Source: Cylicocyclus nassatus (Eukaryota; Nematoda; Chromadorea; Rhabditida; Strongylidae). Taken from it: 64,000 nucleotides of DNA. Where the stretch lies: positions 92,092,443-92,156,442 of the forward strand of contig CATQJL010000316.1 in NCBI GenBank assembly GCA_958299035.1. Reading direction: 5' to 3'. This document shows, in pieces, positions 22,696 through 34,642 of this stretch. The position numbers and the translations under genes are program-made. A model generated the notes under the pieces. The model saw only the letters and a program-made list of their open reading frames with translations, was not told the origin of the DNA and did no database searches. The stretch's first letter is position 1; every line of letters starts with the position of its first letter.

Positions 22696-24379
22696 GAATA
22701 ATAATTGGTTCGGTCCTGAAAATGCCGAATAGATTAAACAGATTCAAATTTATCCGCTATGCCTACCATCTCCCTGACAATAAGGGAGATTAGTAGTCAC
22801 TGAATGGTCTCTACAATTTGCTTTGGTCATCGAACTTCTTTCGACTCCTTGATTTTGTATCAGATTAATTCGCTGGTTTGTACTGAAAAGTACTGCATTG
22901 GATTACACATAACAAGGAGTGCATTTGCGATGATAGGCTTTTCAAAAAGTTTACAAACGAATTTCTCTCTAATTTTTGGTGCAGGGGTGCTTAGAATGTG
23001 CTCCTAAGCGCTAGCCCTCATTTCTCATCTACTTTGATCAACAGTGTGGTAGTTAAGCCTAGAGAAGTGGTTGAGACTCATGAACAGCTGTGCTGTCGTA
23101 TGAATGTTCACTTTAAACAAAAACTCATTCCAAAAAACACCGCTTCCATAGTCTCACTTTCTACGTATTGCGCAACTTTTTGGCTGTTAGAGAATACTAA
23201 GCTTTATGAAAAACCTTGTTATAGAAGAAGCAAGAACTAAAAAAATTACATTGTCCTTTTCAACCCCGTCTTTTCAAATGGAATTGCTCCCTTATGAGAA
23301 TTGACAACCATATGTAGCCATGGATAGATAAAGAAAATTTCGAAGTTTATTCTATAAACGAAAAGATCCGCATGGGGTCCTTCAATGCCGAATTTTTTTT
23401 GGATTCAAAGAAGCCGCTTTTTGTTTTGCTTTAATGTACGTATTATCTATGCCTATTTTCGAATAAATTATTACACATATCGCGTGCGGTGAAAAATGAT
23501 CACTGGAAGGATCCTACTAGATCTTGTTTTATTCTAGCAGTGTCCTTTGGACTCGTCTTTTATATCTATTCACAGAATTTTAGTGCTTATATAACTTTCA
23601 TATGAATGTTGAGTCTTCGACAAAACGTTTTGAGAGCAAGATGGCGTCTATTATCAAAAATCAACAACTCGGAACTTTGATGGATAAGAACCGAAGTTGT
23701 AATCTGTCATTTTGGAAATTTTTGATCTAAAAGTCAATTTTCTCACATTTGCGCACTAACAACTTAGGGGTATCTCTCTTCTTTGCGTCTTTTTTTCATA
23801 TGGGAATTCTATTCAGACAATGTTGATAATCCAATCCTCGTTAGCTCTTTTAAGAGATACCAAACACTGAATATCTGTCTGCAGCATCTGTAGGAGCCGC
23901 AAAAGCGACCAAAATTATTTATCAACCAACTCATTACCTTTCTTCAAGGAAGAAACCTCTAGTCTGACATTCAAGCTCAAGGGACGTTTTCTGTGTTAAT
24001 TGCAGACGTGAAAAAATTGAATAGACTCGAAGCTTGTGGGCCATCCCCTAACAGGCGACTTCGACGTGAAATCTGCAAAGTATGGAGATTAGCACTTTAT
24101 CAAAAGTCGTTCTGCTTGTGTGTGTTTCGATGCCGACCGAATATCCCTTGAAGGCAGCGTCCACATAGGTTGTGGTTAGCCACATTACTGTACGACGTAT
24201 GAGAAGACCCTAGAAGAAGAAAATCTGTGTTGGTCTGGTTCCTAACATTGCTTCCGAAAGGAGGAAATGGACCTGCATTTCCGTCTCATCCCCTCTCAGT
24301 TTGGAGCCCAAGCTACCTCCCACCTCTTCACGGAGTATAAAAGATTCCAAGAAAGATAGTGTGCGCGGGTATATATTGA
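22696..24379. other. Unassigned intron/intergenic stretch
   Basis: Contains a short hairpin (TCTCCCTGACAATAAGGGAGA at about 22770). No exon is supported. Confidence 0.4.
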
Positions 24380-25818
24380 TAAACCCAATTTCAGGGAGTT
24401 ATAGAACCAGCATACATAAGTGGCATAGAGGGCTCATGATCAAATGAATGGCTAGAGTGGAGCTTTGATGTGGTGTGTTGGATGATGGAAGGAGACATTG
24501 CTTGATTGTCATAGTGTGTAACTTGAATAATTTGTCATTGTGTTGTAGGTTTCTAGGTTAAGTAATGAAGTGTGACTTTGTACACAGTTAGGCTTCTTCC
24601 AGGTTCTAAACCATACCCCCTCCAAGCCAAAAAATCTCGATATCTCGGTGAGGAGTCTTGTCGTAGTCTAATTTCTTTACTATCTTGTGAAAGACAGCTT
24701 ACTTGATATTACGAGGGCTGTCGCCAAAGGATCTGCAGTAGCAGATTTTTTTGAATCTCAATTTTACATGTGAAATCTGATCCCGTAATCGTGGCTGTTC
24801 TCCTTACATCAGATTCTTGTGCGACAGCCCGGTAAGATTAGGTTTAAGATGGTAAAAAAAAGTAGATCGTGAGAGAACCCCATCGCCGAGATATGGAGCT
24901 CAAAGGGAACCGCCCAACATCGATTTTTTTTGCAAAAACTCTTGTGTAAATAGACGAAAATCAACAAGACGCTGGATTTGGAATCTATTCTTCCAGAGCT
25001 ATCGAATGATAAATAATGTGTGAAGGCACTTATGCGATCTCACCCTTATCCCCTTCCCAATGCAATGAAATGGGCGGGCTGAAATCGCATAACTGCAGCG
25101 TCTCACCCATAGCAGGGCTAATAAACATGGGATTCCACATATTATGCATCATTCGATAGATCTTGAAGAGTAAATTCTAAATCAGCTTATCGTTGATTTT
25201 CGTTCATTTACGCAAGAGTGCAAAGAAATCGATTTTGGGCGCTTCCATTTGACGCTCCAAATTTCATCGATGGGGTACTCTCATGATCTACTTTGTTACC
25301 GTCTTATATAGGAACGTTTAGTTGATATTAATTGATCCTCGCGAAGGATCTGTTATAAGGTAGAAGAAAAGCAACGTTTACAAGACGGTCAGACTTCACA
25401 TGTAAACTTGAGATTCAAGAAAAACTGTTACAGCAGATCTTTCTGCGACAACCCTCGTAATATCAAGTAAGCTGTCTGCTACAAGATAATAAAGAAATTA
25501 TATTACGACAAGACTCCCTCACCGATATATGAAGCTTTTTGACTTGGAGGAGATATGGCTCAGCACCTGCAAAAACTGTCTCAACTCTGTACAAAAACAC
25601 TCTTCATTGCTTATCCTAGAAGCATACAATCCAATGACAAATTACTTAAGCTACAGCAGAAACTGTGCTCGCCACCAAGCAATGTCTCTTTCCAGCTGTC
25701 CAATAACCCACATCAAAACTCCACTCCAGCCATCCACTCTTTATTACAATGCGCACTTCCATGCCTGTTCATGTACTTCTGTTTCATGAGTTCCCTAAAT
25801 TTGGACTTCTCTACATAT
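24380..25818. repeat. 1.4-kb diverged palindrome
   Basis: Motifs on the left (CTTGATATTACGAGGGCTGT, TCGATATCTCGGTGAGGAGT, AATGAATGGCTAGAGTGGAG) reappear in reverse complement on the right (CCTCGTAATATCAAGTAAGC, ACTCCCTCACCGATATATGA, CTCCACTCCAGCCATCCACT). Arms are about 700 bp and visibly diverged, so this is an older foldback than the 10.3-kb palindrome. Confidence 0.8.
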
Positions 25819-26536
25819 CTCTCAAGTTCACATTGAGAATCAAAGAAAATTGAATCAGATTAAATTCTAAAATGAAATAAATACTAAAAAGACATAAATT
25901 TATGAGGAATTGTGAAAAAAATTGATTTCAAATGTTCAGATTTATGAACAAAATTCCAGTTCTCTTCCCCCCCCCCTTCGGTCGACGTGGGCATTTTTTG
26001 GACCTCTTTCACTTTTGGGGGTCAAAAATAGAAAATAGCTACGACCCCCTTCACCTTGAGGGATACCCATCTCAGACTATCGCCCCTATACCTACGACTG
26101 TAATAGCGCTGGGACACTTGTTCTCTAGTGTCAAAATAAGCTCAAGAAAGTCCATATTTAAAACCGGGACTTGAAGAGGCCTAAGAATGATACTTGGAAG
26201 ACGAACACTTTTGTGGACACTGCTGAATACCGTTATGTATGCTGCAAGTATCTGATAATAGATAGCCTTCCTATTCCGCAAATTTGCAGCTGTCTAGATC
26301 TCATTTGCCGCAATTTTCTGAAAAGTGATTGAAGTGCGCGTGCGTGCCCGTTTTCCTCCAAATTTCCAAGCATTACATTGTCTCGGCTAAGCCGCTCTTT
26401 TTTCCAACGGTCATTCACTTGCCAAGGCTTTTTCTGCGCTTTTGCGGGAATCAACCGGCGCACAGCTGATCGACGATTGACTTTCCGACGGAAGAAGCTA
26501 GTCGCCTGCCTGCTGCCAACTGCTCTCACAATAGCT
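25819..26536. other. Unassigned; GC-rich from about 26.4 kb
   Basis: A C-run of about 9 at 25969 and no repeats recognised. The block from 26380 is GC-rich and leads into the candidate exon, so it may be 5' UTR or promoter. Confidence 0.3.
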
Positions 26537-26640
26537 ATGTCAGAGGCGCATTGGATTAGATTTGGGGCTGCGCACTCGTCTTCCACATCTCTCAGCTATT
26601 CGTTCACTCCACAAGTGGCTGCGAGAACCGCCGAAGAAGC
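26537..26640 (+). CDS. Candidate alternative first exon
   Basis: An ATG at 26537 opens MSEAHWIRFGAAHSSSTSLS and a further 14 residues, ending TAAPEE-like (TAEE) at a strong donor GAAGC|GTGAGT in phase 2. Composition is exon-like, and an ACAATAG lies immediately upstream of the ATG. No domain is recognised. It sits 2 kb before the PDZ2 exon, a plausible place for an internal promoter, but the PDZ2 exon starts in phase 0, so an intermediate exon would be needed. Confidence 0.35.
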
Positions 26641-26866
26641 GTGAGTGTTGGATTTTGACAGAGTGATGGCTAGGAGATGATACCGTTCCTCCATGCGGTA
26701 AGTGATCACTTCATCCAGTCTTGGTCTTACATCTAGACATCGCGAATTCCAGTTTCAGTTGTCGGGAATCTTAGCATCGTGTTGTTTGATAGTATTGTTT
26801 TCTCGCAGTGATGCTTCGCCTTCTTCTCATTCTCAAAGGATCTGAATTCTTGCGCTTATCCTCTCA

Positions 26867-27277
26867 CCGTCCACCCACATTGAGGTCTGAGATGTTGATG
26901 CTGTGTAAATAGCGGGACTCCTAACAAGGTAATCGCCCAATTCGCGCTGCAAAATATGAATTCCGAGGCGAGAAATCATTCTAGAGTAGGCCGGTCAGGT
27001 GGCTCCACCTATCAACGTGGGGTCCGAAGATAATGAGCTCGAAAGCGGGTTGATAGAAATGGCGAAAATCTGATAATCATAATGAGGGGCGATATATGAC
27101 AACTCTGGATACACTAAGGCTCGATTTTGGACTTTTTGTCTTTAGACCACCTACATTGTTGGAACGGACCACCTGCGCCGCTTCTACCTTTTGGAGCGAT
27201 TTTCTCGCTTCGAAATTCATCTTTTGCGGCGGGACTTGCGCAATTACTCAGTTAGGAGCCGCGCTATAATACGGCAG
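26867..27277. mobile_element. Foldback family A, copy 3
   Basis: CACCGTCCACCCACATTGAG at the left end; GGGACTCCTAACAAGGTAAT and its mirror inside; right half has GCTTCTACCTTTTGGAGCGA and GGAGCCGCGCTATAATACG. Confidence 0.8.
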
Positions 27278-28689
27278 TAGAACTATTTCCTTATTGATAA
27301 GTGAAACAAAGTATTTATGAGTATGATGACACCTTGTTGTACACCACCACCTGTGATTTACGCGACGTGAACGCTACAGCTTGAAAATCACATTTGTTGT
27401 AACACTTCCATAATAGGCACCGTTATTCCTCGTCTGAAGTAGGGCGAAGACATAAAACTGTGAGGCAGAGGGGCTCAAATCATTGCTTTCGCGCTGTCGT
27501 GCTGCTTTGTCGCAACGCGGCTGATGATGGAAGGGCTCTTTTGGTGCTTCAAAGCAATCTAATCGATCTCTCTATAAAAACATGATTGTCCATTCAAACG
27601 CGACGAACGGACGCTGCTGTTTGTGTGAATCCGCGCCAACCGCCGCACCTCACCAGCAATGCCCAACGACATCCGCCGTGCTCTTCGTCGCTATGTTCAG
27701 CGAGTCTTCAGGTGCTTCGCCCCACAATCGACGACGATCAACGCATGCACAGCCATGGCAGTTTGTTTTTTTTCTTCGATTTCGGCCCTTTAGGTGTTGC
27801 ACTTATTGTTGATCTAGCAGTTCCAATATGTTCCTGCCCATCTCCCAAGCTGCATACAGAGTAAGCCGTGCCAGCGCCGTTGATCGATCAATACTCACGC
27901 GTCCACGTCGTTGGCACGGCGCTGACGCGGCGCCGGCACACGTGCATCTCTAAACGCATCTCAAGTTGCAAAGATTGTTTATACCAATTCATTTTCATCG
28001 TCTCACATTCTTCAGCTGTTCTCTTTCAATTCTATAAGATCTTATCCAGCGTACATAAATTACTGGGGGCAAGTGTAGGAAAAGCGCGAAATAAATCCGT
28101 TACACAAGTTAATGCTCTCATTTTTCGCCAAATGCTTTACTTCCATACTTTCTGGGACTGTTGTTGTGCATGATTCAAACAGCTTCTTAGATTTTTATAA
28201 ATACTTGAATATAAATTGGTCTATTCTTTTGTCCCGTTATTTTCAAACTGTTTGCTCACTGGGTAAGGCCTGAGCAAATTTTTTGGACGATTTGTGCATT
28301 TACTTGCAGCTGTATCAATGCTTTGATTCTTCTCCATGCAGAGGACTGTCTTTTTTAGTTCTTCGCATCTCATTGTTGAGGTCTGTTCCCATGAACCAAC
28401 AAAAAAATCACAAAAACGGAAAATTATCCATCTCAAGAAACAAAAAAGATTTCCTGCATATTTAAAAGTCCAGGCAACAAAAGAATCCCCAGAGAACGCT
28501 CAAATAGAGACGAAGCAAATTAACGATCGATAAAGCGCTTTCAATTTTGTGGAAGTCATTTTCTTGAGATAAATTATTTCTTGGCAAAGTTTTAAAGCCA
28601 AATTCTTCTCTTCCATCTCTCGAGTTGTAGAATTTTTTTGTCTAGAATTTACGATACCCAGAACGTAATGTAAAGGTAATGCTGTTTAG
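27278..28689 (+). other. Intron stretch with a GC-rich block at 27.58-27.95 kb
   Basis: The block 27580-27865 is GC-rich, is preceded by CTCTATAAAAACATG and ends at a possible donor (ACAGA|GTAAGC). Two frames are open across it and I cannot choose one, so no exon is called. A hairpin follows (GCCGTGCCAGCGCC and complement, 27867-27925). Confidence 0.3.
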
Positions 28690-28824
28690 TTGTCTGGAGA
28701 CTGGACACAAGTCGAAATTATCAGACTCTCTACTGAAGGTGGTGGACTGGGGTTTGGCATTGTCGGCGGAACCAGCACTGGCGTGGTTGTGAAGACCATT
28801 CTTCCCGGAAGTCCTGCTGATAAG
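28690..28824 (+). CDS. mpz-1: Exon: N-terminal half of a MUPP1/PATJ PDZ2-like domain
   Basis: The exon runs from a CTGTTTAG acceptor to an AAG|GTTGGT donor: 135 nt, 45 codons, phase 0 at both ends. It reads WTQVEIIRLSTEGGGLGFGI and VGGTSTGVVVKTILPGSPAD. GLGFGIVGG is the PDZ carboxylate-binding loop. The pattern W-x-QVE-hydrophobic-I-L followed by GGLGFGIVGG-x-STGVVVKTILPGG is highly specific to the second PDZ domain of vertebrate MUPP1 and INADL/PATJ as I know them. The last residues join without gap or insertion to the next exon (31133), reproducing the spacing of the vertebrate domain. These proteins are cortical scaffolds with many PDZ domains that tether receptors and polarity proteins. 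The donor is weaker than usual (GTTGGT), but the alternative GTAATT three bases on would break the domain. Confidence 0.92.
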
Positions 28825-28937
28825 GTTGGTAATTCCTATGTCTTGAAATGATCACCTCATCTCATTCCTGTCTCATCATCCTCTTCATACACAGTATAGC
28901 CGGATGGCAGTTTCATATTCAAATCGTTTTCTTTCTT

Positions 28938-29398
28938 AAAGGACCGTCCATTTAGATTGAGGATATTGAGATTCTGTGCTATATAATAGCGGAACCCCCT
29001 AACTAGGTAGTCGCTTAATTCCCGCTGCAAAAGATGGATCATGAAGCAAGAAAATCACTCCGAAAAGTAATAGCTCCCAGGTGGCTCCGCCCATACGTGG
29101 GCGCTCTGAAGATAATAAGTCAGTTGAGCTTCAGGGTATATAGAAGTATCGAAAATATGGATCATAGCGAAGGAGAGCTTTATGGCTATCTTAGATACAT
29201 TAGAACCCAATGTTGGACTTATAATCTTCAGTTTACCCGTGTTGATTAATGGGCGGAGCCACCTGGGTCGCTTTTACTTACTGGAACGTTTTCCTCGCTC
29301 CCGAAATCACCTTTTGCAGCTGGATTGGGGCGATTATTTAGCTAGGGGTTCCGCTATTTTATAAAATCTCAACAACCTCAACTTGGTACGATACCTTA
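28938..29398. mobile_element. Foldback family A, copy 4
   Basis: AAAGGACCGTCCATTTAGAT at the left end; GCTATATAATAGCGGAACCC inside; right half TACTGGAACGTTTTCCTCGC and GGGGTTCCGCTATTTTATAA. It lies 114 bp after the PDZ2 exon. Confidence 0.85.
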
Positions 29399-29584
29399 AC
29401 TCTTCCTCTCGTCTCCGCGATTTTTCTCATCTTTTGAGGCCTCATTGGCCGTGTCCATATATGTGAGTGCTGCCAAAATTTTTGGTAACGCTTTGGACAT
29501 CATCAGTGCTCTGGAACTTTTGATTTGATCAATCTGGAAAAGAAGCAACCGAGACCGGGCAAGCACATATTCTTTTCCCTTTTG

Positions 29585-30025
29585 CAAGCTACAATACCGA
29601 TTGTATTCATGTATCATCACTGCAGCGCCCTATCTCGCTTCAGAGTAAACGCATTCTCATCCAAGGGCACCTTTCGACTCAGCTCGGCGCGGCGCATCTT
29701 CTGATACATAGAAGCGCTTGTTTGGATTCTAGGAGACCGGATTCCACGAATCGTTTCAGATTTTTGCTCACAGTAGTTTACTCAGTGTGCTTATTCATTG
29801 CACTCACTGAGCAACTACCGTGTGCAAAAATTTGAAACAATTTATGGAATCTGACTTTCTATTGTGTCTAAGCGGGCACTTTTCATATCAGAAGATGCGC
29901 CGCGCCGAGAGTCCAATGTTGTTCCTAGATCAAGAAAGATATGGCCAGGCTGCGGTGATTTTAAATGTAACGAGCGACTTTGTGTCTTCAAAAAATACGA
30001 GCGGTATTGTATGCGAGCTGCTCCA
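29585..30025. mobile_element. Foldback family E, copy 1
   Basis: CTATCTCGCTTCAGAGTAAA, CTCGGCGCGGCGCATCTTCT and ACGAATCGTTTCAGATTTTT in the left half are mirrored in the right half around about 29805. The second copy is at 53711-54175. Confidence 0.8.
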
Positions 30026-30351
30026 TCTTTCATGCAATAGTTCTCCATAGTTTTAACGCATCCGTTAAACTCTTCAACTTTTTTTCCCTAGAATAAAATG
30101 TCTATTTTTGAGAGAGGTGGTAAGGCGAACCTTACATTATACGAATCTATTAGTTTTACATATCAAATTCTCTTGATGTTTGCAAAAACATTCTCTAAGA
30201 AACTTATTATATATGAATTGTGGCTAGTCCATGTCCGCATTTTTTCAATAATTGATTTGGTGAGTAGGCAAACCATCAAACAGGTAACGACTTTAATGAA
30301 TTGCAAAACTGTTACAAACTAATCAACAATTGGATAAATGGTGTCAAAATA

Positions 30352-31061
30352 TTAGGTTGTTGCAAAAGTTCTGTCGTTTCATTTTCAAAAATTTGTAACT
30401 CCGCGAAATTTCAACGGATTTGCTTGCTTATAATTTTATTAGAAAGGATAAGTCTTTCTCTTTCAAATGTTGTTTCGTGGAGCTTCTGTTTCGTACTGGG
30501 TGCGGAGATAAAAATGGAAAACTAAGACCATATAAGCTTTGACCATTTTAAGTTAGGTCACCAAAAATCTGGAGTGCTGCAGAAAAATCTGAAATCGTCA
30601 GTACATAAGTTTTTCGGCCTACCCTTTGCATCTGTGAAGAGTTTGTGCTGTTTGGACTTCTCTGTGAGAAGTTATGATTTTCGCGAAAATTGACAAATTA
30701 ATTAATTTTGGCGTTTTCCATAGTAAACTCGATATTCATAACTTCTCACAGAGACATCCAAACAGCGCAAACTTTTCACAGATGCAAAGAGTAGGCCAAA
30801 AAACATATGTACTGAGGATTTCAGATATTTCTGCAGCATTCCAGATTTTTGGTGACCTAACTTAAAATGGTCAAAGCTTATATGGTCTTAGTTTTCCATT
30901 TTTATCTCCGCACCCAGTACGAAACAGAAGCTCCGCAGAACAGCATTTGAAAGCGAAAGACTTATTCTTTAATTACAAGCAGGCAAATCCGTTGAAATTT
31001 CGTGGAGTTGCAAATTTTTGAAAATGAAAAAAACAACGACAGAACTTTTGCAACAACCTAA
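30352..31061. mobile_element. 710-bp mariner-type palindrome
   Basis: TTAGGTTGTTGCAAAAGTTC at the left is matched by GAACTTTTGCAACAACCTAA at the right, both flanked by TA. The whole element is a palindrome with arms of about 340 bp (for example AAGCTTTGACCATTTTAAGT mirrored at about 30870). The centre is GACAAATTAATTAATTTTGG. No transposase. It ends 70 bp before the next PDZ exon. Confidence 0.9.
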
Positions 31062-31132
31062 TATATCTTTCATCTTTCTGTGATGTTCCTCTTTGTAAAA
31101 ATAAAACCATGTGGTAGAATTTTCGTTTTCAG

Positions 31133-31207
31133 GATCGCCGCTTGCGACCAGGAGATCATGTCTTGCAGATTGGTAACATCAGCACTCATGGCATGAGCAG
31201 TCAACAA
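31133..31207 (+). CDS. mpz-1: Exon: middle of the PDZ2-like domain
   Basis: A TTTTCAG acceptor and a CAA|GTAAAT donor frame 75 nt (25 codons, phase 0 at both ends). It reads DRRLRPGDHVLQIGNISTHG and then MSSQQ. RLxxGDHxLxIG is the PDZ strand that follows the first helix, and GMSS-x-Q is the lead-in to the second helix, as in MUPP1/PATJ PDZ2. Joined to 28690-28824 it gives a PDZ domain complete up to the start of the second helix. The remaining 20 or so residues (second helix and last strand) must lie on a further exon beginning in phase 0, which I could not identify. Confidence 0.92.
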
Positions 31208-31917
31208 GTAAATTTTCACATTTGCTTGTGGTGAGACCAATGGTAATAGGCTGAAAATCGATGCAGGGCCATTTTTTGTCTTTCTCGAATTCCCGGAAAT
31301 ATTAGGTTGGCTAAAGAATGATTTAGTTTTGGCATGGAAATCCTTATAAAAACTTCCCTAGTTGTCCTTTATCCATGAATTTTTTGTAGGCAAGTAGATC
31401 AAAGCTTTTCTATCACATACCAACTACTCACAATCTTAAATTATCAGTAAAGTACACTTGCCCCAATGTGCCTAAAATCCCAAAAGTACATTTTTGCGAC
31501 TTTCTAGCTTCGTTTTTGTGCTCTAATGGACGTAGAGAACAGCAATTTGGAATCTGTATACAAAAAGATTTTCCCTGCTTAGCGACTACCAATAAAAAGT
31601 GTGATCTACATTTTGAATATTTGGCCGAAAAAAGCAAGTGTTGTCATATTTGCGCACTGTGAGAAAATTGGGGTTTCTTACTTCTTTGCAAATTTCTTTG
31701 ATTGCTAAATAAACTGTACATGAACAGATTTTACGTTTCAATTCTTGTTGAAGTGTTCAAGGTACCGATTACTGGATTGTACCGATTATTGCGTTAGCAT
31801 CGATTCCAAATATTATATTTGGCAGCAGTTTCATTTTGTTAGAAAAGGCGCAGCTGCAAAAATTTCAGACGCATTAGATTCTGGGCAAATATGTCCAATA
31901 TCACTCACTACATAAGT
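31208..31917 (+). other. Intron; isolated mariner-like end
   Basis: TTAGGTTGGCTAAAGAATGA at about 31303 matches mariner termini, but no inverse partner was seen. Two small frames are random. Confidence 0.5.
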
Positions 31918-32357
31918 TAAAGGCATTGTTCACCCAAACTGGGGTTGGTGAGATTTTGACTTTGTATGATAGTGGAACCCCTGACTGAGTAATCGCCCAA
32001 CACTGTCCATGATGAATTCCGAAGCGAGAAAACCGCTCTAGAAGGTGAAGCGGCCACGAGCTCCGCCCATCAAATTGGATGGTATGAAGAAAAGTTTGAC
32101 TGGGCTCCAGTTTATCTAAAGTTGTCATACGCCCTTCATTATGATTATCAGATTTTCTTTTCTATCTACTAAAGCCCGCTTTCGAGCCCATCATCTTCAG
32201 ACTACACGCGTTAATGCGCGGTGCCACCTGGCCTCTCCTGATTTCTAAAGCGATTATCTCACTTCGAAACTCACATTTGGCAGTTACCTATTTCACGGAT
32301 CCGCTACTATATAGCATTAAAATCTTACAATTCTCAATTTGAGGGCACGGTGCCTCT
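31918..32357. mobile_element. Foldback family A, copy 5
   Basis: GTTAAAGGCATTGTTCACCC at the left end (TTAA directly before the AAGGC end), GTGGAACCCCTGACTGAGTA inside, right end GAGGGCACGGTGCCTCTAA. Confidence 0.85.
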
Positions 32358-32599
32358 AATGCTCCTCTGTCGTTATATTGTAGAATCGGAATGTGATTTT
32401 GATCGTTTGAGGGCATCGCTCACTCAGATTGTCGACTTCCATGTTTTGATCGTTCCGGGGCCTTCTCATGTCCCTGGTTCTATGATGTCGAGAATCCGCA
32501 AAAACTCCAAAAATCCCCGCTCCGGAAAACCCGCAGGCTGGCTTTCCGGAACGGTGACTGGCTGGTGCGCACGGATGGGCGGGCATGGATGGGGAGGGC

Positions 32600-32762
32600 G
32601 GTGCCGTCTAGGGGTCCTCGTGCATCTTCGTTATTCCGAGCGATTTTCTTGCTTCCAAAGCAACATTTTACGCTGCGGCTTGAACATTGGCTTGATAGAG
32701 GCCCTACTATCATATGCTGACAAAAGCTCGAGCCCTCAACTTAGGATGGACGGTGCCTTTAA
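32600..32762. mobile_element. Foldback family A, truncated copy 6 (right half)
   Basis: GAGCGATTTTCTTGCTTCCA, GAGGCCCTACTATCATATGC and GGATGGACGGTGCCTTTAA correspond to the right half of family A. The left half is missing or replaced. Confidence 0.7.
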
Positions 32763-33006
32763 GGGCAGGGATTACATCCCGCGATTTCATAGCCTCGCGA
32801 TTCTCACAACCCGACAACTGCTACAAGTTAATTGCACGCGGAGTATCTTGCATTTCGGTTGTGACACTTTTCCAACACGACTAATCGCGACTATCTATCA
32901 CAGTGGAATGCAGGATGATCAGCATGCAATGATTACGTATCACTTGTCTTGTTGTGAGCATCGCGAAGTGATGAAATCGCGTGATGTATATATACCCGGC
33001 CCTTTA
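32760..33006. mobile_element. Foldback MITE, family D copy 2
   Basis: GGGCAGGGATTACATCCCGC and GATGTATATATACCCGGCCC are imperfect inverted ends. It shares TCTTGCATTTCGGTTGTGA with the copy at 8143-8376 and starts where the previous foldback stops. Confidence 0.75.
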
Positions 33007-33362
33007 GCGGTGCTAAACTACAGTATCGCTTATGATCGTAAAAAATGTGTGTCGGGATTACTACCTGACAACCAGAGTTCTTTTGAATCTGGGGTATTCG
33101 TAAAGAGAATTTCTAATCACATTCAGATTATAGGTTACCAACAAATTGCTTTAGGTGGCGACGATTCTCCGACAACAAGATTCTATTGTTGAAATGATAG
33201 TAGGACGGCCGATCAACTATGCCGATAGACCACCTGATAATCCTGGTCAGTTTTTGCTTTTTGGAAAGACAATTCTGTCTGTGTATAGGTCACAAATGTT
33301 TAATGACTGAACGCATCCTTTCACCCTTTTCATGTTTCCAACATTCCGGTTTTCATTGCTTT

Positions 33363-33824
33363 AAAGGCAGTGTCCGGGCAAAAACTTGATTTTGAGATTT
33401 TGTGCTTACCCGGGCCTATTCGCTATGCTGAATCCGAAAATTTACATTGGAGAACGCGAAAACGACGAAAAAAGGCTCTAACAGTGGAGGAAAATTAGCA
33501 AGTGGGCGGGGTCTTCCCCACTGTGAATTCACGCTTTCAGCTTCCAGAGCAATGTTCTCGAATCCGTTAGCCGCCCTTACATCACTACCGATCAAGTGCA
33601 AACGAATGACTTGTAACCGGAATCAAAAAGATTGCCGCCGAAGCTGAGAGCGTGAGTTCACCGTGGGGAAGACCCCGCCCACTTGCTGATTTCCCTCCAG
33701 TATTAGAGCCCTTTTCCGTCGTTTTCGCGCTCTCCAATATGGATTTTCGGATTCAGCATAGTGAATAGGCCCGGGTAAGCACAAAATCTCAAAATCGAGT
33801 TTTTGCCCGGACACTGCCTTTAAT
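33363..33824. mobile_element. Foldback family B, complete copy
   Basis: A near-perfect palindrome: AAAGGCAGTGTCCGGGCAAA at the left and TTTGCCCGGACACTGCCTTT at the right, with AAGTGGGCGGGGTCTTCCCC mirrored inside. Flanks read TTAA-like (TTTAAAGG and CCTTTAA). Confidence 0.9.
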
Positions 33825-34325
33825 GTCAGGACTGTGCTCCCAAACTCGATTCCAAATCCAAATTTAATCGCTTTCGAAGATCGTTGTTTTAGCCTGTATA
33901 CATCATCTTTCGGAATGAAACTATAATTAGATCTCGGGTAGCTAAATTCAATTGTATCCATGCTTCTTATGCTGCAACTTTGCAGAAAAGTTTTTCTTCT
34001 GTTTCTTCTTGTTATACTTGCTGCACTTTCCTCACGTAGTCTTCTCTTCAAACTTTCGTTGAAACGAAGCTAAACAAGCAGCATATTAGTATAGCAGTCT
34101 GTGCTTATGCGACAGCTGTTCGTTTCATAAACCCTCAAATATGTACGATTAGAAATTCCCTGCTCGAATCATATTTCGCCAGTTCTTAACAACAATTCTC
34201 CTTTCGAAGAAATTGTAAAAATGTGACTTTTGTTTCGAAAATGGTCTTCAGGGTAGATGAAACGTCAATCTGATAATCACAATGGATTTATGACAATTCT
34301 AAACACATAAAAGCGCAGTTTTTTG
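33825..34325. other. Unassigned intron stretch
   Basis: A minus-strand frame runs 33623-34051, but half of it lies in the foldback element; the rest is Arg/Ser-rich without a motif. A family A-like fragment (AATCTGATAATCACAATGGA) lies at about 34267. Confidence 0.4.
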
Positions 34326-34642
34326 ACTTGTTAAAGGCAGCCGGGCAAAAACTCGATTCTTAGAAAATCCACTTACCGGGGTTATCCGCAATGCTGAATC
34401 CGAAAATCCCCATTAGAAGGCGTGAAAAGGGCGAGAACATGCGTTTTCCGGAGCCTTACAATTTGCAGAAATTCAAAAAGATCGGGGGACCCTGCCCCAA
34501 GGCGTAGGTTTCCCCACTTCCCGATCGTTTTTCTTGCTTTAGGTGGACGTTTAACCTCGTAATTGCGCGATGTGTCTGAGGGGGCCACTTTCGCATGGCA
34601 GTGAAATCCCAAACTCTCACCTTGTCCCGACACTGCCTTTAA
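34326..34642. mobile_element. Foldback family B, diverged copy
   Basis: TTAAAGGCAGCCGGGCAAAA at the left, TGTCCCGACACTGCCTTTAA at the right, and TGCTGAATCCGAAAATCCCC inside match the 33363 copy. The central part differs. Confidence 0.75.

Noticed and set aside
32350..33192. 280-codon open frame, the longest in the window
   Set aside because: It crosses a truncated family A foldback and a whole family D foldback, has no domain, and changes composition at each repeat border. It is a chance frame through repeats.
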